Positions 1 through 6,714 are shown, counted from the stretch's first letter. The stretch is 10,982 nucleotides of DNA from a bacterium (GCA_030603495.1 JAUVXR010000049.1:1-10982); one strand, 5' to 3'. Numbers and translations are program-made. The notes: generated by a model not told the origin, from the letters alone.

Positions 1-90
1 ATTTCTGTGGTTGCCACTAATATCCCTCATCATTGCAGGCGCGATGCTTTCACGCGCCTGCCCTCCGCCGTGGCCTCTGGGCCTGTTGTT

Positions 91-140
91 AGACTGCCTT
101 TATCTGCTGTTGTCTGCCGTCATCTGCCTCTATCTGCCGT
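91..140. repeat. Decamer array 1 (five units)
   Basis: Five consecutive 10-bp units of the type NNTCTGCCNN, for example TATCTGCTGT, TGTCTGCCGT, CATCTGCCTC and TATCTGCCGT. The period is exactly ten. Since ten is not a multiple of three, this is not a coding repeat. Other arrays in the window lie at 361-410, 541-580, 1041-1070, 3141-3190, 6317-6356 and 6413-6440; the last three are on the opposite strand. Confidence 0.85.
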
Positions 141-360
141 CCCTTGCTGTCAATCGCCCGGCCCCCCTCTTGTCCGCCGTAGCCTTCCTGTCCGCCGTAG
201 CTTTCCCGTCCGCCATAGCATTGGCGAAGGAGGAAGCGGAGGAGGAGGCGAAGGTGGATGGCCTGTCCCCACCCGTAGGGGCGCTGCTCGCCGCGCCCGC
301 CCCAAACCCCATCGGGACAAGAATGTCCCTCCTACCGGTGTGGGGGTTGACGCGCCCACC

Positions 361-410
361 GCTCTCTGCCGTTGTCTGCCTCTGTCTGCTGTTATCTGCC
401 TCTATCTGCC
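361..410. repeat. Decamer array 2 (five units)
   Basis: Five units with a strict 10-bp period, each containing TCTGCC or TCTGCT, in the same orientation as array 1. It lies just upstream of the second copy of the GTGGTTGCCACTAA hairpin repeat. Confidence 0.85.
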
Positions 411-540
411 GCCCTCCTCCCTATCCTCTCCGTGGTTGCCACTAAATCCCCTATCATTGCAGGCGCGATGTCTTTTCGCGCCTGCCCTCCGCCGCCAGCC
501 GTTCAGTTGCCGTACTACTACATACTGCTGTTCCACTGTC

Positions 541-580
541 TCTCTCTGCTGTTATCTGTCGTCGTCTGCCTCTGCCTGCC
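541..580. repeat. Decamer array 3, abutting the lpxB remnant
   Basis: Four degenerate 10-bp units (TCTGCT, TCTGTC, TCTGCC and CCTGCC cores) ending within a few bases of the first codons that resemble LpxB. The repeat array therefore marks the breakpoint of the truncated gene. Confidence 0.75.
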
Positions 581-586
581 GCTGAG

Positions 587-1018
587 GATTTCATCACACC
601 GCTTGCTGACAGCCGCGCTCTGATTCTGGCCTCCGACTTGGTGATAGCCGCCTCGGGCACCGCCACTCTGGAGTGTGCGGCGGCGCTACGTCCGCTCATC
701 ATGGTCTATCACAGAAGCTGGGGCTTGTTGCTCCAGGCCAGGCTCACGGACGCGGGCACTGACTACTTTGCGATGCCCAATATTGTTGCTCAGCGTCGGA
801 TAGTCCCTGAGCTACTCCACAAAGACTGCAATCCCCGACGAATCTCCCGGGAGGTACTGGCTCTGCACAGCGACGAGTCGCGCCGCAGCGAGATGGTGCA
901 GGACTTGGCCCAAGGTCGGGCGGCGTTGAGCCCGCCGGGCGCTTCGCGCCGCGCGGCCGAGATAGCGGCGGCTCTAATCTCCGGGGACCTTGACCAGTTG
1001 CCCGACCAGCTAGTCTAG
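587..1018 (+). pseudogene. lpxB: 5'-truncated lipid-A-disaccharide synthase (LpxB)
   Basis: LpxB joins UDP-2,3-diacylglucosamine to lipid X to form the lipid A disaccharide at the inner membrane. The frame reads DFITPLADSRALILASDLV, then IAASGTATLE, MPNIVAQRRIVPELL and a final GASRRAAEIAAALIS. These match, in order, the family's conserved C-terminal SGTATLE, LPNI-(x)n-PELLQ and terminal serAA blocks. Only about 143 codons remain, against roughly 370-400 in intact LpxB, so the N-terminal acceptor domain and the early donor-site part are absent. The frame upstream is repeat DNA (decamer array 541-580), with no plausible start codon and no further LpxB similarity. It probably makes no active enzyme. 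A host with lipid A should carry an intact copy elsewhere, or the junction could be an assembly error. Family identity is fairly sure; the pseudogene status is inferred. Confidence 0.75.
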
Positions 1019-1458
1019 CCCTCGCCGCCTCATCCCGGCCTTCTGTCGTTCTCTGCCTCTATCTGTCTTCCTCACGCCGAGAGCCCGCCACCGGGTGACC
1101 AAGCTCTGTCCCCCACACTCAGAAGCCACCAATTAGCCTTGCTCGGCCCGAGCCCAGCAACCTGTCTTTCCCCCCGGGGCGGGGCGACTCCCCTCGCCAT
1201 GCGTAGATGTCCTCACGCGAAAAGGCCCACGGAAGCATCCGTTTCTTCGCGCTATCAGTGCTGTATCGCCTCGTACGCTTTCCAACCGGATGGCGGTACG
1301 ACCGCTCTACCGCCCAGCGGGGCAGCGGCAGACGTGGACGAGCGACAGTCGAACAGCACGGCCGCTCGGCGGGCCAGCCGCACAGCGGCTCCCGCCCAAT
1401 AGATTAGCCGAATCTCGGCACACGCGGGTTCATAAAGTATATGGAGGGGGTGTGGGTA
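1019..1458. other. Gene-free stretch between lpxB remnant and par region
   Basis: It holds a short decamer array at 1041-1070 (three units with TCTGTC, TCTGCC and TCTGTC cores). Otherwise I see only GC-rich sequence with no credible ORF: the short frames here have no RBS and no recognisable protein signature. No RNA gene was recognised. Confidence 0.5.
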
Positions 1459-1544
1459 GCGGCGAGACGGTGGAGCGGCAGGGCGGCGCAGCGGCGAGGG
1501 ATAGAGAGAACGATGGCGGCGAGGCGGTAAGGCGGCGAGGCGGG
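1459..1544 (+). repeat. GC-rich direct repeats, candidate par centromere/operator
   Basis: Two identical 13-bp copies of GGCGGCGAGGCGG lie at 1515-1527 and 1531-1543, 16 bp apart. Related shorter copies occur at 1459-1470, 1475-1482 and 1482-1499. The last copy directly touches the -35 box of the parA promoter. In type Ib partition modules a ribbon-helix-helix protein binds repeats upstream of parA, both as centromere and as autorepressor site. An RHH gene is the second gene of this operon. The role is inferred from position and repetition. Confidence 0.5.
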
Positions 1545-1573
1545 TTGACAGGAAAGCGGACTTGCGGTATAAC
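1545..1573 (+). promoter_or_regulatory. Sigma-70-type promoter of the parA operon
   Basis: The -35 box TTGACA (1545-1550) is perfect. It is followed by a 17-bp spacer and TATAAC (1568-1573), five of six matches to the -10 consensus. Transcription would start near 1580, giving a leader of about 100 nt before the parA ATG. Confidence 0.75.
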
Positions 1574-1603
1574 AGGCCTAATAAGAGGAGAGGTACGGGT
1601 GTT

Positions 1604-1648
1604 GGGGAGGGGAGAGAGAAGGGGGGTGAAAGAGTGAGGGTGGGGGGG
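1604..1648 (+). promoter_or_regulatory. G-tract-rich leader with quadruplex potential
   Basis: The 5' leader of parA contains G-runs at 1604-1607, 1609-1612, 1621-1626, 1638-1640 and 1642-1648, in an almost pyrimidine-free stretch. Four or more G-runs with short loops can form a G-quadruplex in RNA or in the coding DNA strand. A regulatory effect is speculation. The parA RBS (AAGGAAGAG, 1670-1678) lies downstream of the G-runs. Confidence 0.35.
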
Positions 1649-1680
1649 CGAAGTGATAGTTCAATGAGAAAGGAAGAGCA

Positions 1681-2475
1681 ATGGGCCGAGTGATTGCCGT
1701 TGCAAACCAAAAGGGCGGAGTGGGGAAGACAACCACCGCGGCGAACCTCGGCGGGGCCCTGGCGGAGGTGGGGCAGAGGGTGCTGCTGGTGGATCTGGAC
1801 CCTCGGGCGGACCTGACATCGTACTTCGCAGTGAATACGGAAGAACTCGAGGGGATGGTCTATGAGGCGATTTTTGGCGAGGAGGGAGGGATAGCGGAGG
1901 TGGTCGTGGAGCTGGGGGAGATGGGGGGCTCCGGGGAGGAGAGCCAGGGATGGCTGTGGCTGGCGCCGGCGGATATTGATTTGGCGGGCGCGGGGCTCTT
2001 GCTGAGCGAGATGGGCTTTGGCGAGCGGCAGGAAGTGGTGCGAGGGGCGATAGAGGCGGTGGCGGGGGATTACGATTTTGTGCTCATAGACCTGGCACCC
2101 GGGCTGGAACTGCTCTCAGTAGCGGGGCTAGCAGCAGCGGAGGAAGTGATCGTGCCGCAGCAGTGCTCGTTTCTGGCGCTGCATGGCCTGAGACAGATCG
2201 AGACGAGCATCGAGCGGCTGCAAGAGGTCAATCCGGCGCTGAAGATGTGCGGGGTGCTACTGACGATGCATGACCGGCGGACGATTCACCATCGGGAGGT
2301 AATCGAGCTGGTGCGGGAGGCGTTTGGGGACGTGGTGTTCAAGGCGGTGATCCCGCAGACGATACGAGTCCAGGAGGCGGCAATAGCGCATCAGCCGATC
2401 ACAGAGTATGATCCGCGTAGCGAAGTGGCGCAACTGTATCGAGCAGTAGTCCAGGAGGTGCTTGACCGTGGCTAG
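1681..2475 (+). CDS. parA: ParA/Soj-family partition ATPase
   Basis: This 264-residue ATPase should bind DNA non-specifically when ATP-bound and position plasmid copies or replication origins together with its centromere-binding partner. The deviant Walker A motif is at residues 10-18 (QKGGVGKTT, with signature Lys11 and Lys16). The A' region is VDLDPRADLTSYF (38-49), and the Walker B strand is FVLIDLAP (133-140, Asp137). The length fits small ParA/Soj proteins without an N-terminal DNA-binding domain, as in type Ib plasmid modules. Two departures from the usual family pattern are visible: the commonly seen DPQ is DPR, and the Walker B context DCPP is DLAP. The start is the ATG preceded by AAGGAAGAG. 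The end overlaps the next gene, an RHH protein, implying a two-gene operon. It sits behind a strong promoter and candidate centromere repeats. The ParA family call is secure; plasmid rather than chromosomal partition is inferred from repA nearby. Confidence 0.93.
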   Translation: MGRVIAVANQKGGVGKTTTAANLGGALAEVGQRVLLVDLDPRADLTSYFAVNTEELEGMVYEAIFGEEGGIAEVVVELGEMGGSGEESQGWLWLAPADIDLAGAGLLLSEMGFGERQEVVRGAIEAVAGDYDFVLIDLAPGLELLSVAGLAAAEEVIVPQQCSFLALHGLRQIETSIERLQEVNPALKMCGVLLTMHDRRTIHHREVIELVREAFGDVVFKAVIPQTIRVQEAAIAHQPITEYDPRSEVAQLYRAVVQEVLDRG

Positions 2476-2950
2476 GAAGACCAAACTACCGAGAGCAGCA
2501 GACTTTTTCGGGGGGGAAGAGGCGGAGGAGAAAAAGGCCCCGGAAGCAGAAACGGTAGAGGAAGACGACGAGGTGGTGAGGTTGACCAAGGAGGCGATAG
2601 AGGAGGGGAGACGGCTAGCGCAGGAGATAGAAGGGTTGAGTGATGAGGACGATGAGCAGGCAGCGGCGATGATAGAAGCGGCCAATAAGGCGGAAAAGGC
2701 AGTGGAGCGGCTGCGTGCGGTGGAAGAAGCGACGCGGCACCGGCCACGAGTCGTACCGAGTATCCCCGGAGAGAAAGTGACGTTCTACCTGCCGCTGGAT
2801 ATGGTCAAGCAGCTCGAAGTCATCAAGGTGCGCCTGCTGGTAGAGTATAACCTGAAGGCCACGCGATCGCAGATCGTCGAAGTGCTGCTCGAAGGAATGG
2901 GGGAGAAGGCGGAGCAGGTTGCGGAGACATTGGGAGGGGCAGGAGAATGA
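2468..2950 (+). CDS. Ribbon-helix-helix centromere-binding/repressor protein (ParG/ParB-like partner)
   Basis: This 160-residue protein begins with a basic segment (MARKTKLPRAADFFG), continues through a long acidic, helix-prone region (about 17-95) and ends in a likely RHH domain: strand VTFYLP (104-109), helix 1 around 110-127 and helix 2 around 132-144 (TRSQIVEVLLEGM). RHH proteins encoded just after small parA genes bind repeated sites upstream of the operon, repress it, and load ParA through a flexible N-terminal tail; the basic first 15 residues suit that role. I chose GTG 2468 because AGGAGGTG (2453-2460) lies 7 nt before it, inside parA; TTG 2462 is too close to that RBS. The gene overlaps the parA stop by 8 nt, so translation is probably coupled. 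The N-terminal two thirds match no family I recognise. The partition role rests mainly on context. Confidence 0.75.
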   Translation: MARKTKLPRAADFFGGEEAEEKKAPEAETVEEDDEVVRLTKEAIEEGRRLAQEIEGLSDEDDEQAAAMIEAANKAEKAVERLRAVEEATRHRPRVVPSIPGEKVTFYLPLDMVKQLEVIKVRLLVEYNLKATRSQIVEVLLEGMGEKAEQVAETLGGAGE

Positions 2951-2964
2951 AGGCGATTACGGCG

Positions 2965-3090
2965 GAGAACGGCATTGCGGGGGAACCCCTTTCTGAAGAA
3001 AGTGGCTTCCCCCGCACCCCCTCCCCAAAGACTTCTAGTAGCGCGCAGACCGCTGCGGTCATAAGGCCGACCACACCGGCCTGCGCTTCC
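2965..3090 (+). repeat. Composite palindromic element (hairpins A and B), copy 1
   Basis: Hairpin A pairs GCGGGGGAA (2977-2985) with TTCCCCCGC (3007-3015), with an inner CTTTC/GAAAG stem. Hairpin B (3043-3086) has 18-nt arms around an 8-nt loop with three mismatches. The same A-B order recurs at 7021-7180, where B is perfect. The element begins shortly after the RHH stop codon, so it could limit read-through, but no U-run follows it. Confidence 0.75.
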
Positions 3091-3371
3091 ACTTTAAGAG
3101 AGAAGGCAGAAGCTAACAGCTTGCGCGGGACACCCTCAGGGGACGGCAGATAACGTCAGATAGGGGCAGACAACAACAGATAAAGGCAGAAACGACTCGT
3201 TTTCGGCGGCATCGGTCTGCGCTATCACCCGTACCCTTCCCGCCTGTGCTCCACAAGTGTAGCTACGGCGGACGAGCCGGTAAGAACTTGTAATAGGACG
3301 CAGACAGTAACACCAGTTGCATTGTTGTAGCCAGATGCTGCAGCTTACTCGAAAAGGAGAGGTGATTGGTT
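3087..3371. other. Intergenic stretch before osmC with decamer array 5
   Basis: It contains five 10-bp units at 3141-3190 (GGACGGCAGA, TAACGTCAGA, TAGGGGCAGA, CAACAACAGA, TAAAGGCAGA), in the reverse orientation to arrays 1-4. I see no gene and no convincing promoter in the rest, although osmC presumably needs one here. Confidence 0.6.
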
Positions 3372-3773
3372 GTGCCAATGATTCAATGTACCACTACAAA
3401 TGTAGGGCCGACGTTGTTCTGTGCCGATGTGGAGGGATTGAAGCTGTTCGCGGATGTCCCAGGGGCCTACGGGGGGAAGGAGGCGGCAATGACTCCCCCG
3501 CAGGCACTGGTGGCAACACTGGCGAACTGCGTGGGATTGATCGTAGCGATGGCCTGCAAGAACAAGGGTATCGCCTACGAGGGCATGTCCGTGGCAGCAA
3601 CAGCGACAATGGATCCGGCGAGCCACTGCCTGGGCGACTTCAAGGTGGAGGTAAGTATGCCGGGAGAGCTCACTGACGAGGTGCGGCGGACCGTGGAAGC
3701 CGCTCAGGAGATGTGCGTCATCGGCAATACAATGTGTGCCGTTAATACCGTTGACGTCTCACTGGCAGAGTAG
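3372..3773 (+). CDS. OsmC/Ohr-family protein (thiol peroxidase-like)
   Basis: OsmC and Ohr proteins reduce organic hydroperoxides in the cytoplasm using a pair of redox cysteines. This 133-residue protein shows the family core GGKEAAMTPPQALVATLANC (34-53), with the first cysteine at Cys53 on the long central helix and a second at Cys115 (EMCVIGNT). The spacing of about 60 residues is normal for the family, as is the length. Four other cysteines (6, 17, 62, 86) and Cys122 make it cysteine-rich for its size. The start is uncertain. An AAGGAGAGGTGA stretch (3354-3365) supports GTG 3372 best, with ATG 3378 as the alternative; TTG 3366 abuts it. It is a single gene with repeat DNA on both sides. 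OsmC versus Ohr versus the less studied YhfA-like branch cannot be decided from sequence alone. Confidence 0.82.
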   Translation: MPMIQCTTTNVGPTLFCADVEGLKLFADVPGAYGGKEAAMTPPQALVATLANCVGLIVAMACKNKGIAYEGMSVAATATMDPASHCLGDFKVEVSMPGELTDEVRRTVEAAQEMCVIGNTMCAVNTVDVSLAE

Positions 3774-3782
3774 AAGAAAGAG

Positions 3783-3950
3783 GGGAGAGGGTAACGGCTT
3801 TGCGGGGGGAACCGCTTTCTGAAGAAAGTGGCTTCCCCCGCACCCCCTCCGCAAAGACTTTTAATGGGGGAGAGGCTAACGGCTTTTGCGGGGAACCCGC
3901 TTTTTGAAAAAAGCCGGTTCCCCGCACCCCTCCGGCAAAAACTTCCAAAA
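3783..3950 (+). repeat. Two tandem copies of palindromic element A
   Basis: Copy A2 pairs GCGGGGGGAA (3802-3811) with TTCCCCCGC (3833-3841). Copy A3 pairs GCGGGGAACC (3888-3897) perfectly with GGTTCCCCGC (3916-3925) and encloses a second stem, GCTTTTT with AAAAAGC. Both copies are preceded by GAGAGG and followed by a CCCCTCC(G)GCAAA segment. On the minus strand they create spurious frames rich in FAEGVRG and FAGGVRG. Confidence 0.8.
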
Positions 3951-3971
3951 GTAAAGGGAGCGAGGAGGCTG

Positions 3972-4057
3972 CCGGTAGGAGGGACATTCTTGTCCCGATG
4001 GGGTTTGGGGCCGGCCCTTCGAGAACTCCCTACGGCATGGCTCAGGGCAGGCAGGAC
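3972..4057 (+). repeat. Repeat F plus TTCGA...GGCTCAGGGCAGGC element
   Basis: Positions 3972-4009 are the exact inverted copy of 301-338 and contain the palindrome GGGACATTCTTGTCCC. Immediately after comes a CCCTTCGA...GGCTCAGGGCAGGC segment (about 4015-4052), variants of which lie at 7083-7107 and 7199-7252. No gene is present between osmC and the ATPase gene (3774-4127). Confidence 0.75.
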
Positions 4058-4070
4058 AAGGGCGGGGCGA

Positions 4071-4100
4071 TTGACAGCAACCGGCGGATGAAAGTAGACT
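4071..4100 (+). promoter_or_regulatory. Candidate promoter of the ATPase-DUF4435 operon
   Basis: TTGACA (4071-4076), an 18-bp spacer and TAGACT (4095-4100, four of six) would start transcription near 4107, about 20 nt before the ATG of the ATPase gene. The TTGACA sits in a conserved GGGGCGATTGACAGCAA block that recurs at 7485-7501, upstream of the 7570 gene, and nearly intact on the minus strand near 148-163. It may therefore be a repeat-borne promoter or only part of a repeat. Confidence 0.5.
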
Positions 4101-4127
4101 TAGGTAAAAGGTGTGAGGAGGTGGCCT

Positions 4128-5468
4128 ATGCCAGATTTCATCGTAACGGAATTGGAGATCAAGGAGCTGTGGGGACGCAAGACAGTGGGAATCAAGTTCA
4201 AGCCCGATGTCAATATCCTCGTGGGCAGGAACGGCACCGGAAAGACCACTGTGCTCAACCTGTTGAATGCGGTATTGATGTGTGACATCGCCGTGCTCGG
4301 CGAGATTGACTTTGAGGAGGTGAGGGTCCGTCTCGAGCACGGGAAACAGCGGAAAACGATAAATGTGAGAAAGGGGGCTGGCGAGGAATCTATGGAATAC
4401 AGGTTCGGGAGAGAGAAGGGGATGCCTGTGCCCCTATGGGCGGAACGGGGGCCCTATCGCACCTCACCGTATTCTACACGTTCTGCCCGGCTGAGGATGG
4501 AGAGAGCAAGTGAGGCTGTGCGTGGAAAGCTGGCGGGAATCGTGCACGTGCGCAGCATCTCGGTTCACCGTACCCCCGAGCGGGAGAGGGAAAGGGAAGA
4601 GCAGTCGTTTAAATATGACAAAGAGCGGATGCCAGCAGTGGATGCTAGGCTCGATGATTTGCTGGGGGAGTTTATCGAGTATCAGGCGCTGTTGGGGACG
4701 CAGCTCGATAAAGTGTCCCAGAAATTCCAGGAGGACGTAAGCCTATCGATGCTTTACGACCCCGGTTTGGACACCTTCAGCGCCGAAGCACTCCAGTTGG
4801 ACCTGAAGTCTGAGGAGAAAAGACTGCATAACGCGTTTACGGAATTGGACATAGATCCATCGACATTCACAAAGCGGCTGCATACTCACATCAGGCGACT
4901 GTCCGGGTCCGTGGAAGCATTGAGAGATTTCGCTAACAAAGAACCCAAAGGCCGGGTCAATGTGGACGACCTATTCGTCTGGGGGCTGATAAAGCGGACC
5001 GAGCATATCATCAACCTTGCGGACAATGCACGACACGAGAAACTGACGATCACGGGCCAGCGCGACAAGTTCGTAGAGCTGTGCAACGACTTTTTCGAAG
5101 ACAAATCGGTGGGTCTGGACTCTGATGGAAAACTGTTCTGTAGCCTCCATGATCACAATGAAGCGGGCGAAGACAACACGCGCTTGGTGCCAATGGTGGA
5201 GAAGCTCTCATCGGGTGAGAAGCAACTGTTGATAATGCTGATAGAGACGTTGGTTCAGCGTAACGAGCCATGCGTGTTTATGACGGACGAGCCAGAAATC
5301 TCTCTGCACGTAGCTTGGCAAGAAAAAGTGCTCTCGTCGATCCGCCTGCTGAACCCGAATTCCCAGCTGATCGTTGCAACTCACTCGCCGGACATCATTT
5401 CGGAGTTTGGAGAGCATACGATCGGCATGCAAGGCGTGATGGAGGCTTCAGACAATGCCAATGCCTAG
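4128..5468 (+). CDS. ariA: PARIS-like AriA: AAA/ABC-type ATPase of an anti-phage pair
   Basis: This 446-residue ABC-class ATPase has Walker A GRNGTGKT (33-40, Lys39), the signature LSSGEKQ (360-366), Walker B VFMTDEPE (383-390, Asp387 and Glu388) and the switch histidine in ATHSPDII (His419). The middle (about 150-340) is charged and helical, the usual insertion of SMC/RecF/OLD-like ATPases. In PARIS defence AriA assembles into an ATP-dependent sensor complex that holds AriB and releases it when a phage anti-restriction protein is detected. A DUF4435/TOPRIM gene overlapping the 3' end by 14 nt, together with the size, matches that architecture. The start is ATG 4128, with AGGAGG at 4116-4121; an upstream in-frame GTG at 4113 overlaps this RBS and is rejected. 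All ATPase residues are intact, so the gene looks functional. The alternative is another OLD-like or AAA-DUF4435 pair with a different trigger. Confidence 0.75.
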   Translation: MPDFIVTELEIKELWGRKTVGIKFKPDVNILVGRNGTGKTTVLNLLNAVLMCDIAVLGEIDFEEVRVRLEHGKQRKTINVRKGAGEESMEYRFGREKGMPVPLWAERGPYRTSPYSTRSARLRMERASEAVRGKLAGIVHVRSISVHRTPEREREREEQSFKYDKERMPAVDARLDDLLGEFIEYQALLGTQLDKVSQKFQEDVSLSMLYDPGLDTFSAEALQLDLKSEEKRLHNAFTELDIDPSTFTKRLHTHIRRLSGSVEALRDFANKEPKGRVNVDDLFVWGLIKRTEHIINLADNARHEKLTITGQRDKFVELCNDFFEDKSVGLDSDGKLFCSLHDHNEAGEDNTRLVPMVEKLSSGEKQLLIMLIETLVQRNEPCVFMTDEPEISLHVAWQEKVLSSIRLLNPNSQLIVATHSPDIISEFGEHTIGMQGVMEASDNANA

Positions 5469-6303
5469 CCGGACTCCTCAGGGCATCAATAACTACCCGC
5501 ACTTGTTCAAGGGGAAGATACTCGTATGGATAGAGGGGCCGCAGGATGAACCGTTCTGGGGTATGATCTTTCCGGGCGAATGGTATGGCAAAGACGTTAG
5601 GTTCAAACGCGCCTACGGTCGTGACGAAATAGACAAGATTATCAAGTGGGTGATGGAGGGCGAGACCGATGCACTGGCAACGCGGGACAGCGAATATGAT
5701 GATATCTTCCCGCCGGAGGAGGAAAGGCACCCACGGGTGGTAACCACGGGTCGTCACAGCATCGAGAACTACTTCTTCGTACCCGAGGTAATTGACGACA
5801 TCGCGGCCACGCTAAGCAATTTAGCGCCGAACGCGATCCAAGTTGGGAAAGTATGGGAGGACGAGATTACCGAGAGATTCCAGGAACTCCTATACCTCGA
5901 TTGCACCGCGGTACGCCTTGGCACAGGGGATAAAGTGATGGGTGACAAGTGTGCGAGGTTCCTTAAGAATCGAAGTTGGCGCCCGTGCGCGCAGAAGATC
6001 TCGAAGTGTATCGGGAAGCTCGACCTTCCGGAAGATGACGTGGTAGAGACCCGAGAAGCATTTCAGGGGAGGCGTCTGTTGTTCTACATGAGGGGGCATT
6101 TCTTGGCCCTGTCGGTGTTGCACCTGGTGAAGAACGAGGTCAGGAATCAAAAGGGCTCCAGTCCGTCGCTAAGTCACGATGCGCTCACCGGAATGTGCCT
6201 GACGGCTTGTAGGACACGGCTTGCCAGTGACCCGGACTTGCTGATGCTTCAGAGCGCTGCGGAGGATGCCCTGTCTCACCTTGTCGGCCCCGCGGGCTCG
6301 TAG
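5455..6303 (+). CDS. ariB: PARIS-like AriB: DUF4435/TOPRIM nuclease effector
   Basis: This 282-residue protein has the TOPRIM first-strand motif KILVWIEGPQDEPFW (21-35, Glu27-Gly28 and Asp31), a second acidic cluster ATRDSEYDD (75-83) and the DUF4435 hallmark RHSIENYFF (100-108). A C-terminal helix contains RGHFLALSVL (213-222). In characterised PARIS systems AriB is a toxic TOPRIM nuclease that cuts tRNA after release from AriA, stopping the infected cell. Here the expected DxD of a TOPRIM site reads D78-S-E80, a conservative change. The start is ATG 5455, with GGAGG at 5441-5445, and lies inside ariA, so translation is probably coupled; ATG 5461 is a less favoured alternative. Directly after the stop the DNA becomes repeat mosaic. 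The DUF4435 identity is fairly sure. The defence role and tRNA target are inferred from the family and gene order. Confidence 0.75.
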   Translation: MPMPSRTPQGINNYPHLFKGKILVWIEGPQDEPFWGMIFPGEWYGKDVRFKRAYGRDEIDKIIKWVMEGETDALATRDSEYDDIFPPEEERHPRVVTTGRHSIENYFFVPEVIDDIAATLSNLAPNAIQVGKVWEDEITERFQELLYLDCTAVRLGTGDKVMGDKCARFLKNRSWRPCAQKISKCIGKLDLPEDDVVETREAFQGRRLLFYMRGHFLALSVLHLVKNEVRNQKGSSPSLSHDALTGMCLTACRTRLASDPDLLMLQSAAEDALSHLVGPAGS

Positions 6304-6600
6304 CGCCCCTACGGTTGACGACAGATGGAGGCAGATAAGAACAGACAGGAGCAGACAACGGCATCCGCCTTCGCCAAGGCTACGGCGGACAGGGAGCAGC
6401 GCCCCTACGGTTGACGACGGATAGAGGCAGACAAAGGCAGGGTCGGGGCAAGGGTGCCCCTCCCACAGAGGAGGACAAATAGGGAAGACAGGCGAGACGC
6501 CTGTCCTACCATAAGGCCGAGGATCCGCCGTCGCCGCACCTGCGCGGCTATGGCGGACAAGGAGCAGCGGCCCTACGAGTGAGGCAGATGAACGCAATGC
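6304..6600. repeat. Repeat mosaic downstream of ariB
   Basis: It contains two decamer arrays on the minus strand (6317-6356 and 6413-6440), each preceded by GCGCCCCTACGGTTGACGAC. Two GCC..CGGCGGACA elements lie near 6366-6391 and 6527-6553. A GGGGCAAGGGTGCCCC repeat is at 6441-6474, and a perfect hairpin GACAGGCGAGACGCCTGTC at 6487-6505. I see no gene here. Confidence 0.75.
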
Positions 6601-6714
6601 AGAAGAATGATCTCGCGGGGGAAACCCTGTTAGATGGCAGCGCACAGGCAGCACCTAGCAGCGCAGCGGTAGCCTAGATGCACTTCACCGACAGCACGAG
6701 TAGCTGCTTTTAGT

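Larger units (their letters stand above)
1..586. repeat. Mosaic of interspersed repeats, no credible gene
   Basis: Open frames here are artefacts of repeated DNA. Two copies of a hairpin repeat lie at 8-76 and 432-500. Each carries GTGGTTGCCACTAA and then a stem: GCAGGCGCG at 35-43 pairs with 53-61, and GCAGGCGCGA at 459-468 pairs with 476-485. Three decamer arrays with a strict 10-bp period occur at 91-140, 361-410 and 541-580. The stretch 301-338 is identical, in inverted orientation, to 3972-4009. Tandem forms of a repeat containing TCCGCCGTAGC lie near 173-215. The repeats run directly into the lpxB remnant. Confidence 0.8.

Noticed and set aside
91-580. CRISPR-like array in the left repeats
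   Set aside because: Units are 10 bp with no unique spacers of regular size, and no cas genes are present.
7-585. Long open frames rich in LPLSAVVC and similar strings
   Set aside because: They arise from 10-bp-period repeats, are open in several frames, and have no RBS or known protein features.
2257-2747. Minus-strand frames opposite parA and the RHH gene
   Set aside because: Shadows of strongly purine-skewed coding DNA; the plus-strand genes have clear family motifs and RBSs.
3043-3086. Hairpin B as an intrinsic terminator of the par operon
   Set aside because: No U-run follows the stem, and the same element occurs at 7136 with no gene ending beside it.
3742-3987. Minus-strand frame with VFAEGVRG and VFAGGVRG repeats
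   Set aside because: It is the translation of palindromic element A, which also gives such peptides at other repeat copies.
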